Origin: Curtobacterium sp. BH-2-1-1
GTDB taxonomy: Bacteria; Actinomycetota; Actinomycetes; Actinomycetales; Microbacteriaceae
Assembly (NCBI RefSeq): GCF_001806325.1
Contig: NZ_CP017580.1
Location: forward strand, 3,410,001 to 3,474,000
Reading direction: 5' to 3'
Length of the DNA: 64,000 nucleotides
Part shown: one piece after another, positions 25,784-35,665 of the stretch
Layout: the number at the start of each line of letters is the position of its first letter
Numbering within the stretch: the stretch's first letter is position 1
Position numbers and translations under genes: made by a program
Notes under the pieces: generated by a model
The model's input: the letters and a program-made list of their open reading frames with translations, nothing else
Databases searched by the model: none
What the model was told of the DNA's origin: nothing

Positions 25784-26670
25784 CCGAGACCACGCAGCTC
25801 GCGATCGGCCGTCCCGCGTCGCTCGTCTCCGACCGCGTCCCCGGCGGCGCGACCGCACTCCGAGGCGTCGTCGCCCGGCCGACCCTCACGCTCGCCGTGC
25901 TCTGGCTCGCCCTGGTCGTCCTCGCCGCGCTGCTCCCCGGCGCCCTGACCCACCTCGACCCGCTCGCCGCGGAACCCGCCGTGAAGCTCACCGCGCCCGA
26001 CGCCGCACACTGGTTCGGCACCGACCAGCTCGGCCGCGACTTCTACGCCCGCGTCGTGCACGGCACGGCGCTCACCCTGCAGGCGGCGATCCTCGCGATC
26101 CTCATCGGGCTCGTCGGCGGCTCGGTGGTCGGGCTCCTCGCCGGGTTCGTCGGCGGGGTGGTCGACACCGTGCTCATGCGCGTCGCGGACGTCCTGCTCG
26201 CCATCCCGAGCCTGCTGCTGTCGCTGACGATCGTGACCGTCCTGGGCTTCGGCACCGTGAACGTCGCGGTGGCGGTCGGCGTCGCGAGCATCGCCACCAT
26301 CGCCCGGATCATGCGCTCCGAGGTCGTCCGGGTCCGCACCGCCCCGTACGTCGAGGCGGCCACGGCGAACGGGAACCGCTGGTGGCGGGTGCTGCTCGTG
26401 CACGTGCTGCCGAACGCGGCCGGCCCCGTACTCGTCCTCGCTGCGCTCGAGTTCGGCACCGCGATCCTCGCCGTCTCCAGCCTGAGCTTCCTCGGCTACG
26501 GCGCCCAGCCGCCGGCACCGGAGTGGGGCTCGCTCGTCTCGACCGGCCGCGACTTCATCGCCACCTCGTGGTGGCTGACGACCATCCCCGGTCTCGTCAT
26601 CGCGGTCACGGTCCTCGCCGGCAACCGCGTCGCCCGGGCACTCGACACCGAACGGCGGGCCGTCCGATGA
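25780..26670 (+). CDS. ABC importer permease, DppC/OppC type
   Basis: 296 residues, about six hydrophobic segments. HWFGTDQLGRDFYARVVHGT is the DppC signature and VRVRTAPYVEAATANGNRWWRVLLVHVLPNAAGPV the EAA loop that docks on the ATPase. Pairs with the preceding permease; both overlaps are four bases. Confidence 0.95.
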   Translation: MTETTQLAIGRPASLVSDRVPGGATALRGVVARPTLTLAVLWLALVVLAALLPGALTHLDPLAAEPAVKLTAPDAAHWFGTDQLGRDFYARVVHGTALTLQAAILAILIGLVGGSVVGLLAGFVGGVVDTVLMRVADVLLAIPSLLLSLTIVTVLGFGTVNVAVAVGVASIATIARIMRSEVVRVRTAPYVEAATANGNRWWRVLLVHVLPNAAGPVLVLAALEFGTAILAVSSLSFLGYGAQPPAPEWGSLVSTGRDFIATSWWLTTIPGLVIAVTVLAGNRVARALDTERRAVR

Positions 26671-28313
26671 GCCTCCTCAGCATCCGCGACCTCACGGTCG
26701 CGTACGGCCACGGCCGGCACGCGCGGACGGCGCTGCACGGCGTCTCCCTCGACGTCGGTCGCGGCGAGCGCGTCGCCATCGTCGGCGAGTCCGGTTCGGG
26801 CAAGTCGACGACGGCGCACGCGGTCCTGCGGCTCCTGCCCGCAGCGGCCGAGCTGACGGGAGGCACGGTGCGGCTCTCCGGGACCGCCGCCGGTTCCGCG
26901 GACCTCGACCTGGTCACCGCGTCCGACGCCGAGGTCCGTCGTGTCCGCGGCGTCCGGATCGGCTTCGTGCCGCAGGACCCGACCGTCTCGCTCAATCCCG
27001 TCACGCGCATCGGTCGGCAGGTCGCCGAGGTGCTCGAGATCCACGGGATCGCGACCGGGGCCGACGCCCGCCAGCGCGCCGTGGAGGAGCTCCGTCGCGC
27101 CGGGATCGACCGTCCGGAACTGCGCGCGGAGCAGTACCCGCACGAACTCTCCGGCGGCATGCGGCAGCGGGTGCTCATCGCCATCGCACTGATCGGCGAC
27201 CCGGAGCTCCTCGTCGCCGACGAGCCCACGAGCGCCCTCGACGTCACCGTGCAGCGGACGATCCTCGACCACCTCGACCGACTCGTCGCCGAGCGGGGGA
27301 CGAGCGTCCTCTTCATCACGCACGACCTCGGGGTCGCCGCGGACCGGGCGGACCGGATCGTCGTGATGTCCGAGGGGCGGATCGTCGAGCAGGGCACCCC
27401 CGCCGAGGTGCTCGGCGCTCCCCGCGAGGCGTACACCCGCGCGCTCATCGCCGCGGCGCCCAGTCTCGACGACGTGACCGTGTCCGTGGGGGCCGACCCG
27501 CGCCTCCCGTCCGGCAGTGACGACCCGCTCGTCGTCGCGACGGGCCTGCGGAAGTCCTTCGCCCGCGTGGCCGCCGTCGACGGCGTCGACGTGACCGTCC
27601 CGCGCGGCCGCACCCTCGCGCTGGTGGGGGAGTCCGGGTCCGGGAAGTCGACCACGGCGCGCCTCGTGCTCGGTCTCGAGCGCGCCGACGCGGGCACCGT
27701 CCGGTTCGACGGCGACGACGTGACCGCTGCCCGCGGTGCGGCGCTGCGGGCGTACCGGCGCCGCGCGCAGATCGTGCAGCAGAACCCGTACGCGGCCCTG
27801 CACCCGCGGCTGTCGGTCGGGTCGATCATCGCCGACCCGCTCGCGGCGTTCGGGATCGGCACCCGGCGGTCGCGTTCGGCCCGTGCGGCGGAGCTGCTCG
27901 ACCTCGTGGCACTGCCGGCATCGACGGCGGGGCGACGGCCGTCGGAGCTGTCGGGCGGCCAGCGGCAGCGCGTCGCCATCGCCCGGGCGCTCGCGCTCGA
28001 CCCGTCGTTCGTCGTCCTGGACGAACCGGTCTCGGCGCTCGACGTGTCCGTCCAGACGCAGATCCTCGACTTGCTCGCGTCGCTGCAGGAGACGCTCGGC
28101 GTCTCGTACCTGTTCATCTCGCACGACCTCGCCGTCGTCCGCCGCATCGCCCACGAGGTGTCCGTCCTCCGGGGCGGGCGCGTGGTCGAGCACGGCGCTG
28201 TCGCCGAGGTCCTCCACCACCCGCAGCACGAGTACACCCGTGCCCTGCTCGACGCGATCCCCGGACGATCCCGGCGCGTCGCACCCCTCACCCCTTCCGA
28301 AGGAGTCTCATGA
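26667..28313 (+). CDS. Fused double ABC ATPase (DppD-DppF type)
   Basis: 548 residues with two nucleotide-binding domains. Domain 1: Walker A GESGSGKST, signature LSGGMRQRV, Walker [13 protein letters not shown]. Domain 2: GESGSGKST, LSGGQRQRV, FVVLDEPVSALD. Each domain also has its H-loop (THD, SHD). Family 5 importers normally use two separate ATPases; here they are one chain. The joining linker (SVGADPRLPSGSDD) is encoded by a stretch sharing 21 bases with the 3' arm of palindrome A3. Confidence 0.95.
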   Translation: MSLLSIRDLTVAYGHGRHARTALHGVSLDVGRGERVAIVGESGSGKSTTAHAVLRLLPAAAELTGGTVRLSGTAAGSADLDLVTASDAEVRRVRGVRIGFVPQDPTVSLNPVTRIGRQVAEVLEIHGIATGADARQRAVEELRRAGIDRPELRAEQYPHELSGGMRQRVLIAIALIGDPELLVADEPTSALDVTVQRTILDHLDRLVAERGTSVLFITHDLGVAADRADRIVVMSEGRIVEQGTPAEVLGAPREAYTRALIAAAPSLDDVTVSVGADPRLPSGSDDPLVVATGLRKSFARVAAVDGVDVTVPRGRTLALVGESGSGKSTTARLVLGLERADAGTVRFDGDDVTAARGAALRAYRRRAQIVQQNPYAALHPRLSVGSIIADPLAAFGIGTRRSRSARAAELLDLVALPASTAGRRPSELSGGQRQRVAIARALALDPSFVVLDEPVSALDVSVQTQILDLLASLQETLGVSYLFISHDLAVVRRIAHEVSVLRGGRVVEHGAVAEVLHHPQHEYTRALLDAIPGRSRRVAPLTPSEGVS

Positions 28314-29932
28314 CCATCCACCGCACCCCGATCCGTCTGGTGGTCGCGATCGCGGCCGGCACCGCGGCGGCCCTGGTGATGGCCGGCTGCTCGTCGGGCG
28401 GCACCGCGTCGTCGTCCTCGTCGAAGCCCGTCGACGGCGGCTCGCTGACCTACGCGATCGCCAACGACCCGATCACGCTCAACCCGACCGGGACCGGCGC
28501 CGGTAACGACACCCTCGCCATCACCCGGCAGCTCGTCGACTCGCTGCTCTGGCAGGACCCGTCGGACGGCTCGCTGAAGCCCTGGCTGGCGACGAAGTAC
28601 TCGGCGAACGCCGACGCGACCGCGTTCACGTTCGACCTGCGCTCCGGTGTGACGTTCTCCGACGGGTCGGCCTTCGACGCCACCGCCGTGAAGGACACCT
28701 TCGACGACATCGCGAAGGCCGGGGCGTCCAGCACCGCCGCCGCGTACTTCTCGGGGTACCGGGAGACGAAGGTCGTCGACGACGACACCGTCGAGGTCGA
28801 CTTCACGACGCCGAACGCCGCGTTCCCGAACGCCACCGCGTCGGTCGCGCTCGGCATCGTCGCGCCGAAGACCACCGAGACGCCGTTCGACGACCGGGCC
28901 GACGGCACGGCCGTCATCGGGACGGGGCCGTTCACGCTGTCGTCGTACACGAAGAACACCTCCACCGTCCTGACGAAGCGCAAGGACTACGACTGGGGCC
29001 CGGCCGCGCGGTCGAACACCGGCGCGGCGCACCTGTCGAAGGTGACGTTCCAGGTCGTCCCGGAGGCGAGCGTCCGCACCGGCAGCCTGCAGTCCGGCCA
29101 GCTCGACGCGATCAGCAGCGTGCAGCCGAGCGACGTCGACACGCTCAAGTCGCAGTACGAGCTCGTGACCCGCGCCAACCCCGGGCAGGTGTTCGGGCTC
29201 ACGTTCAACCAGAAGCGCCCGCTCGTGTCCGACCTCGTCGTCCGCAGGGCGATCGCGCAGGCCGTCGACCCGAAGACCGTCCGGGACACGTCCCTGAACG
29301 ACCTGTTCGAGGTCGCGACGTCGGTGCTCGGCTCGACCACCCCCGGGTACACCGACACCTCCTCGGCGATCTCGTACGACCCGGCCGCGGCCGAGCAGGC
29401 GCTCGACGAGGCCGGGTGGAAGACCGGCTCCGACGGCATCCGCGCGAAGGACGGCCAGGAGCTGCGGCTCAAGCTCATCTGGATCACGAACTTCGGACCG
29501 AACCAGACCTCGCTCGAACTCATCCAGCAGGAGCTGCGGAAGGTCGGCGTCGGCCTGACCCTCGAGAGCGGCACAGTCCCGCAGTACCTCGCCAACACCA
29601 CGAGCGGGGACTGGGACCTGGCGTGGGACAACAGCTCCCGCGCCGACGGCGACGTCCTCCGCTCGAAGTTCTCGAGCGACGGCGCCCAGTCGATCGGCGC
29701 CGCCGACGGCACGCTCGACGCCCTGTTCACGAAGGAGCTCTCGCAGTCGTCCGCCACCGAGCGTGCGGCCACGTTCGCGGCGATCCAGGAACGGATCGCG
29801 TCGCAGGTGGACTTCGTCCCCGTGCACGAGCTCACCAGCATCATCGCCACCACGAAGGACGTGCACGGCATCGCGTTCGGCGCGGACACCCGCCTCGACC
29901 AGCTCACCGGCGCCTGGACGGACGCAGCATGA
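28310..29932 (+). CDS. Family 5 extracellular solute-binding lipoprotein
   Basis: 540 residues. A lipoprotein signal ends at LVMAGC followed by a Ser/Gly-rich tether; the mature part shows GGSLTYAIANDPITLNP, FDLRSGVTFSDGSAFDATAVKDTF and FNQKRPLVSDLVVRRAIAQAVD, typical of peptide/nickel-type binding proteins. It captures the substrate for the adjacent permeases. Family 5 proteins bind peptides, metals and many other solutes, so the ligand is open; the monooxygenase context suggests a small organosulfur or organonitrogen compound. Confidence 0.94.
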   Translation: MTIHRTPIRLVVAIAAGTAAALVMAGCSSGGTASSSSSKPVDGGSLTYAIANDPITLNPTGTGAGNDTLAITRQLVDSLLWQDPSDGSLKPWLATKYSANADATAFTFDLRSGVTFSDGSAFDATAVKDTFDDIAKAGASSTAAAYFSGYRETKVVDDDTVEVDFTTPNAAFPNATASVALGIVAPKTTETPFDDRADGTAVIGTGPFTLSSYTKNTSTVLTKRKDYDWGPAARSNTGAAHLSKVTFQVVPEASVRTGSLQSGQLDAISSVQPSDVDTLKSQYELVTRANPGQVFGLTFNQKRPLVSDLVVRRAIAQAVDPKTVRDTSLNDLFEVATSVLGSTTPGYTDTSSAISYDPAAAEQALDEAGWKTGSDGIRAKDGQELRLKLIWITNFGPNQTSLELIQQELRKVGVGLTLESGTVPQYLANTTSGDWDLAWDNSSRADGDVLRSKFSSDGAQSIGAADGTLDALFTKELSQSSATERAATFAAIQERIASQVDFVPVHELTSIIATTKDVHGIAFGADTRLDQLTGAWTDAA

Positions 29933-31065
29933 CCGCCGTCCCCTTGTCCGTCCTCGACCTCGTCCCGGTCAGCGCCGGGTCCACCGCCGCGCAGGCGCTG
30001 CACCGCACGATCGACCTCGCGCAGCACGCCGAGCGTGCCGGGTACGCCCGGTACTGGCTCGCCGAGCACCACCTCAACCCGGGTGTCGCCGGCAGCGCAC
30101 CGAACATCGTGATCGGGGCCGTGGCCGCCGCGACCTCGACGATCCGCGTCGGCAGCGCGGCGACGCTGGTCGGCAACGTCCGCGGACTGCAGATCGCCGA
30201 GACCTTCGGCACGCTCGCCGCGTTGTACGGGCCGCGGATCGACCTCGGTCTCGGCCGGTCCGGTGCCCCCGCACCCGGTGCCCCGAAGCCGCCGTCGCTC
30301 GCCCCGCACGAGGACGAGGTCGTCGACGGGCTGCTCATCCCGGCACCGTTCGACTTCCGGATCGCCCCGCGCAGCCGGTTCGCGCTGCAGGGCGAGCTGC
30401 TCGGTCGCGTGCCGGGCGACGTCGACCGGTTCGAGGGCGAACTCGAGCTGATCCGGGCGCTGTTCGACGGGACCTGGTCGCACGACGGCGCGGTCGTCGA
30501 GGCGCCACCCGCCGCCGGCACCCCCGTCGAGCTCTGGATCCACGGCTCCACCGGGGGTGCGAGCGCACGGGCCGCCGGCGCGCTCGGCCTGCCCTACGGC
30601 GCGAACTACCACACGTCGCCGGGCACGGTCCTGGCGTCGGTCGAGGCGTACCGCGACGCGTTCCGCCCCGGCGTGCTCGACGCGCCGCACGTCATCGTGT
30701 CGGCGGACGTCGTCGTCGGCCGGGACACCGACGAGGCGTCCGGACTCGCCCTCGGCTACGGCCAGTGGGTGCACTCCATCCGCTCCGGTGTCGGGGCGAT
30801 CGAGTACCCGACGCCCGAGTGGGCCCGGGAGCACCCGTTGGACGACGCTGCGGCGGCATCGGTCGCGGACCGCATCGCCACGCGGTTCGTCGGCGATGCC
30901 GGCACGGTCGCGGACCAGCTCGAGACGCTGCGCCGCGCCACCGGGGCGGACGAGCTCCTCGTCACGACGATCACGCACGACCACGACGCACGGGTGCGCT
31001 CCTACGAGCTGCTCGCGGCCGAGTGGGCGCGGCGTGCCGAGCAGGCGGTGCCGGCCGCGGTCTGA
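29929..31065 (+). CDS. MsnO8-like LLM flavin oxidoreductase
   Basis: 378 residues. The opening LSVLDLVPVSAGSTAAQALHRTIDLAQHAERAGYARYWLAEHHLNPGVA is the MsnO8-subgroup signature of LLM enzymes; GGASARAAGALGLPYG and GDAGTVADQLETLRRATGADELLVTT complete the barrel. Last gene of the block, overlapping the binding-protein gene by four bases. Palindrome A4 begins twelve bases after its stop. Confidence 0.92.
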   Translation: MTAVPLSVLDLVPVSAGSTAAQALHRTIDLAQHAERAGYARYWLAEHHLNPGVAGSAPNIVIGAVAAATSTIRVGSAATLVGNVRGLQIAETFGTLAALYGPRIDLGLGRSGAPAPGAPKPPSLAPHEDEVVDGLLIPAPFDFRIAPRSRFALQGELLGRVPGDVDRFEGELELIRALFDGTWSHDGAVVEAPPAAGTPVELWIHGSTGGASARAAGALGLPYGANYHTSPGTVLASVEAYRDAFRPGVLDAPHVIVSADVVVGRDTDEASGLALGYGQWVHSIRSGVGAIEYPTPEWAREHPLDDAAAASVADRIATRFVGDAGTVADQLETLRRATGADELLVTTITHDHDARVRSYELLAAEWARRAEQAVPAAV

Positions 31066-31076
31066 GACGTGGCCGG

Positions 31077-31128
31077 ACGACGGACGGGAGGCGCGGTGCC
31101 AGCTGGCACCGCGCCTCCCGTCCGTCGT
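31077..31128. repeat. Palindrome family A, copy 4 (perfect 52-bp palindrome)
   Basis: ACGACGGACGGGAGGCGCGG begins each arm when read from either strand; 26 bp pair without a mismatch around AGCT (centre 31102/31103). Sits between convergent operons and could act as a bidirectional terminator here. Confidence 0.95.
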
Positions 31129-31152
31129 GTGCGCGCGTCCCGCGCGTGAGGG

Positions 31153-32166
31153 TCAGCTGGCGTCGAGCGGCAGGCCCTCCGGGTTGAGCTCGGACCGCTT
31201 CACGGCCTCGTTCGACAGGTTGTAGGCCGTGAGCCACTTGGCGTACGTGCCGTCGTCGATGAGCTCGTTGATGGCCTCCTGGACCGGCTTCGCGAGCCCG
31301 TCGCCCTTCTTCGTCGTCGCCGCGATGAGCCCCTGCAGGTCGGCGCCGGCACCCGAGTACGTGCCCGCGGTCGTCGTCGCCTTCGCCGTCCCCGCGTTCT
31401 GCTTCTTCTGGTAGGCGATCGTCGGGTTCGGGCCGAGGTAGCCGTCGACCTTGCCGGACTGCACGGCGAGGAGCTTCGCGTTCGCGTCCGGGTAGTACTT
31501 CACCGTGATGGTCTTGCCCTGCTTCGCGAGGTCGGCCTTCCACCCGAGCAGGATCTTCTCCTGGTTCGTGCCGGAGTCGGTGGCGATCGTCTTGCCGGCG
31601 AGCACGGACGGATCACCGTCGAACCGCAGGGAGCTGCCCTCCTTCACCTGCAGCGCGAGGTTGTCCTGGCGGTACGAGGCGAAGTCGTACTTCTCCTTGC
31701 GCTGCTCCGTCACGGTGATGTTCGACAGGCCGACGTCGACCGACCCGCCGTCGATGCCGACGAACAGGTTGTCCCACGTGGCGTTCTTCACCTGGGGCTC
31801 GAGGCCGAGCTTCGCCGCGACGAGACGGCCGAGGTCGGGCTCGGAGCCGGTCAGCGTCTTCTGGTCGTCGCCGGTGAAGGCGAGGGGCGGGTACCCGGAA
31901 GGCAGGGCCCCGATGCCGATGACGAGCTTGCCGGACTGCTTGACGTCGGCGGGGAGCTCGTCGTGGAGCTTCGAGTCCTCCTGCACGGAGACCTTCGTCT
32001 CGGTCGCGGCGCCGTTCGACGCGGCGCCGATCGTGACGGTGCCGTCGTCCGAGCCGGTGCCGGCGCTGGCGTTCGCGGCGCAGCCGGCGAGGGCGACGAC
32101 GACGCCGGTGGCGAGGACGAGGGCGCCGGCGCGGTGCCGCCAGCGGGAGGGGGTGATCGGGGACAT
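31153..32166 (-). CDS. Family 3 amino-acid-type solute-binding lipoprotein
   Basis: 337 residues. Lipobox VVALAGC after a hydrophobic signal; mature [68 protein letters not shown] and [15 protein letters not shown] are the polar-amino-acid (family 3) pattern. Last gene of a three-gene importer operon read right to left. Ligand unknown; the shared motif with the monooxygenase block makes a sulfur amino acid such as cystine an attractive but unproven guess. Confidence 0.93.
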   Translation of the reverse strand: MSPITPSRWRHRAGALVLATGVVVALAGCAANASAGTGSDDGTVTIGAASNGAATETKVSVQEDSKLHDELPADVKQSGKLVIGIGALPSGYPPLAFTGDDQKTLTGSEPDLGRLVAAKLGLEPQVKNATWDNLFVGIDGGSVDVGLSNITVTEQRKEKYDFASYRQDNLALQVKEGSSLRFDGDPSVLAGKTIATDSGTNQEKILLGWKADLAKQGKTITVKYYPDANAKLLAVQSGKVDGYLGPNPTIAYQKKQNAGTAKATTTAGTYSGAGADLQGLIAATTKKGDGLAKPVQEAINELIDDGTYAKWLTAYNLSNEAVKRSELNPEGLPLDAS

Positions 32167-32202
32167 GGTTCTCCAGGGGTCGGGTCGGAACGGGTGGGGA
32201 GT

Positions 32203-32975
<773 letters not shown>

Positions 32976-32976
<1 letters not shown>

Positions 32977-33998
32977 CAGATGGCCTTCCCGTCGTTCTGG
33001 CCGCGCCAGGAACCGCGGCGCACCGCGGACCGGAGCCGCTGGAACGGCGTCGGCGGGAGCGCGCGGACGGAGCCGCGGGCCGTCCAGCGCTCGACGTAGT
33101 ACTGGACGATCGACACCGCACTCGTGAGCGCGAGGTACCAGATCGTCGCCACGACGAGCAGCGGGATGATGTCCGTCGGGTACGTGCTCGACAGGTTCTG
33201 GACCACGCCGAACAGGTCGAGGAGCGAGACGTAGAACAGCAGCGAGGACGCCTTGAGCAGACCGACGATCTGGTTCACGAAGGCCGGCACGATCGAGCGG
33301 AGCGCCTGCGGCAGGATCACCCGCACGAACTGGCGGCGGCGGGGGAGCCCGAGGGCCTGCGCGGCCTCGTGCTGGCCGTGGTCGACGGCGAGCACACCGG
33401 CGCGGACGATCTCCGACGCGTAGGCGATCTCGCTGAGGCTCAGCCCGATGACGCCGATCGCCAGGTCGCCGAGGACGTTCGCGGTCGGGACCTCGAACTG
33501 CGGTCCGAACGGGACGCCGATGCCGATGGTCGGGTACAGCGACCCGAGGTTGTAGAGGAAGACGAGCACCAGGATGAGCGGCACCGAACGGAACAGCCAC
33601 ACGTAGCCCCACGCGAGCCCGGACAGCACCGGGTTGCGCGAGAGCCGGCCGATCGCCACGACGATGCCGCCGGCGAAGCTGATCACCGCGCTCAGTGCCG
33701 TCGCGACGAGGGTGAGCTGCAGGCCGGTCAGGATCGCCGGGCTGAACAGCCACCTGCTGACCGCCGGCCAGCCCCACTGCTCGTTGGTGAAGAGCGTCTC
33801 GACGAAGTTCAGGAGGACCACGAGGACGACCGCCGCGGCGATCCACCGCAGCGGGTGGCGCAGCGGGACGACGGGGCGGTCGAGCGCTGCGCGGCCGGCG
33901 GCGTCGATGGTCGCGTCGGTCGGGCTTCCGGCCGTGCTTCCGGTCGGAGTTCCGGCGGGGCTTCCGGTCGGGCGCTCCGTGTCGGTGGTCTGGGTCAT
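32976..33998 (-). CDS. Amino-acid ABC importer permease (HisM/GlnP-like)
   Basis: 340 residues. A disordered Thr/Pro/Ser-rich 35-residue N-terminus precedes five to six transmembrane helices. ILTGLQLTLVATALSAVISFAGGIVVAIGRLS and the EAA loop HEAAQALGLPRRRQFVRVILPQALRSIVPAFVNQ identify the family. First gene of the operon permease-ATPase-binding protein. Confidence 0.94.
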
Positions 33999-34063
33999 GT
34001 CGCGACCGTAGGAGGTGCGCCGAGGCGCGACAACGCCGCGCGAAACACATCGGCACGGGAGGG

Positions 34064-34078
34064 AACCCGGCGTCACAC
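34064..34078 (-). promoter_or_regulatory. Shared 15-bp motif upstream of the amino-acid importer operon
   Basis: Reads GTGTGACGCCGGGTT on the minus strand, identical to 17180-17194 upstream of the monooxygenase block. It lies 66 bp before the permease start. A degenerate inverted half (CTGTGACGCGGG) follows at 34098-34109. Confidence 0.5.
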
Positions 34079-34117
34079 GCGGGGATCGGATGACGCTCTG
34101 TGACGCGGGACGGCGGC

Positions 34118-34123
34118 TATCGT
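34118..34123 (+). promoter_or_regulatory. Candidate -10 hexamer for the DUF4287 gene
   Basis: TATCGT, seven bases before the ATG at 34131. Confidence 0.45.
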
Positions 34124-34130
34124 GACCCCC

Positions 34131-34382
34131 ATGACCGCACACCGCGTGACCGCACCGGAGCCCCTGGCCGACGGCAGCAAGCCGAAGGGGCCGGCGTCGT
34201 ACTTCCCGAGCATCGAGAAGACCTACGGGCGTCCGGTGCAGGAGTGGCTGGACCTCGTCGCGGACCGGCTCGACGGCCAGAAGCACATGGAGGTCGTCGC
34301 CTGGCTCAAGACCGAGCACGGCATCGGACACGGGCACGCGAACGCCCTCGTCGGCTACGTGCGGAACGCCCTCGCCGACTGA
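34131..34382 (+). CDS. DUF4287 family protein
   Basis: 83 residues. GPASYFPSIEKTYGRPVQEWLDLVADRL and HMEVVAWLKTEHGIGHGHANALVGYVRNAL give the two-part helical pattern of DUF4287, a small cytosolic family of unknown function common in Actinobacteria. An earlier in-frame GTG (34122) is less likely given the -10 spacing. Confidence 0.88.
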   Translation: MTAHRVTAPEPLADGSKPKGPASYFPSIEKTYGRPVQEWLDLVADRLDGQKHMEVVAWLKTEHGIGHGHANALVGYVRNALAD

Positions 34383-34416
34383 TCCCCTCGCCGTGGCGGT
34401 TGTCGGTGGTGCTGCC

Positions 34417-34422
34417 TAGCGT
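34417..34422 (+). promoter_or_regulatory. Candidate -10 hexamer for the zinc-ribbon nuclease gene
   Basis: TAGCGT, six bases before the GTG at 34429. Confidence 0.45.
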
Positions 34423-34428
34423 GACAGC

Positions 34429-35400
34429 GTGGCCGAACCCGTCGACGCGTGGTGGCGCCGCCGACAGTGGTCGCGCGGCGTGGCGGTTCCGTACGCCGTG
34501 GGGGAGTTCCGTGCCGAGTGGTCCTCCCACCCGGTGCTCGTCCGGCAGTACCACCCGGAGTGGAACCACGGCGTCGTCCTCAGCCAGGTGCCACCAGCTG
34601 CCGAGGTCCTGCTGACGTGGGAGTGCGACGTCGGGCACGTCTTCGTCGCGACCCCGGGTGAGCAGCGCTCCCGTCCGGGGCGGGAACGACGCCGGTCGGT
34701 CTGGTGCCCCGAGTGCGCCGTCCAGGCCCAGCCCCAGCGCTGGCCCGTGCTGCCCTCCGACTGGCCGTCCGCGGTGCCGGTCCCGCAGCGGGTCGTCCGC
34801 GTCACCGGTCGGCAGACGCTGCCCGCAGCCCCGGCTCGAGGGACCCCGGCCGGTGCTGTGGCGTCGACGCGGTCCCGTGCTCGTCGCCCGGAACCCGGTG
34901 CACCCCGCCGACCCCGGCCCCCGGCCGCCCCGCGGTCGATCTGCCCGAAGACGCCGCGGCTGCCCTCGGGGGAGTCGTTCACGAGCGTGTGCGCCCCGGC
35001 GACGGCCTCCGCGGTCGAGGCCGAACTCCGGGCCGCCCTCGCCGAGCGGTTCGCCTTCACGTTCGACCACTCCGCGATCCGCCTCGACCGACCGTTCTTC
35101 GACCACGTCGAGGTCTGGCCGGACATCATCCTGCCGGAGCTCCGCGTCGCGATCGAGTACGACTCCACCGGACGCCACGGCCTCGAGCACGTCGGACCCC
35201 GGCAGGAGACGGACCGCCGGAAGGACCGTGCCGTGCGCGGTGTCGGGTGGGAGGTCGTCCGCATCCGGACCGGGCGGTTGCAGGCGCTGGGGCCGTACGA
35301 CCTCGAGGTCTCCGGGATCTCCGGCCGGACGATCGCCCGCCTGGCCGACACGCTGCGCGAGGTCCGCGGCGCCCTCTTCGTCGACGCGTACGCGCGCTGA
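34429..35400 (+). CDS. Zinc-ribbon protein with C-terminal DUF559/Vsr-like nuclease fold
   Basis: 323 residues. N-terminal part: VRQYHPEWN, then LLTWECDVGHVFVATP and VWCPECAV, a treble-clef/zinc-ribbon pattern of the kind repeated in plant and bacterial DUF-type nucleases. A 60-residue Pro/Arg-rich linker follows. The C-terminal 140 residues have a restriction-endonuclease-like core: PDIILPELRVAIEYDSTGRHG (Asp and Glu of the PD-ExK site), QETDRRKDRAVRGVGWEVVRI. Likely binds and cuts nucleic acid; a repair or defence role is possible. Confidence 0.75.
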   Translation: MAEPVDAWWRRRQWSRGVAVPYAVGEFRAEWSSHPVLVRQYHPEWNHGVVLSQVPPAAEVLLTWECDVGHVFVATPGEQRSRPGRERRRSVWCPECAVQAQPQRWPVLPSDWPSAVPVPQRVVRVTGRQTLPAAPARGTPAGAVASTRSRARRPEPGAPRRPRPPAAPRSICPKTPRLPSGESFTSVCAPATASAVEAELRAALAERFAFTFDHSAIRLDRPFFDHVEVWPDIILPELRVAIEYDSTGRHGLEHVGPRQETDRRKDRAVRGVGWEVVRIRTGRLQALGPYDLEVSGISGRTIARLADTLREVRGALFVDAYAR

Positions 35401-35426
35401 CGCGCTGGCGACCGGGCGTCGGCGCC

Positions 35427-35486
35427 GCACAACCGAAGTGCGCCGGAACCGCGGTTCCCCGCGGTTCGGCGTGCCTTGTGTTGTGC
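35427..35486. repeat. 60-bp imperfect palindrome
   Basis: Arms start GCACAACC and end at a CCGCGG core: AACCGCGG pairs with CCGCGGTT, the outer GCACAAC with GTTGTGC. In the convergent gap between two nuclease-like genes. Confidence 0.8.
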
Positions 35487-35514
35487 GCAGCACCCGCCCG
35501 CCGCCGGCCGCGCC

Positions 35515-35585
35515 GCGTCGAACCACGGAAACGACGTCGAACCGCGTGCGACGGCTGGTGCGACGTCGCTTTCGTGGTTCGACGC
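35515..35585. repeat. Hairpin family B, copy 1
   Basis: 5' arm GCGTCGAACCACG followed by AAACGACGTCG; 3' arm CGACGTCGCTTTCGTGGTTC. About 22 of 25 positions pair. A second copy is at 50180-50244. Confidence 0.85.
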
Positions 35586-35621
35586 GCGCGGGCGCCCGCT
35601 GGCGGCGTGCGCTCGCCCGCC

Positions 35622-35665
35622 GCGCCTCACCCGCGCAGCGCCAGCGCCTCACCCGCGCAGCGCCA
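35622..35665. repeat. 22-bp tandem repeat over the 3' end of the GIY-YIG gene
   Basis: Two exact units starting GCGCCTCACCCGCGC at 35622 and 35644, plus a partial third; the stop codon of the minus-strand gene lies inside the second unit. Confidence 0.85.

Noticed and set aside
34092..34109. CRP/GlxR site at TGACG...TGTGACG
   Set aside because: The TGTGA-N6-TCACA spacing is not present on either strand here.
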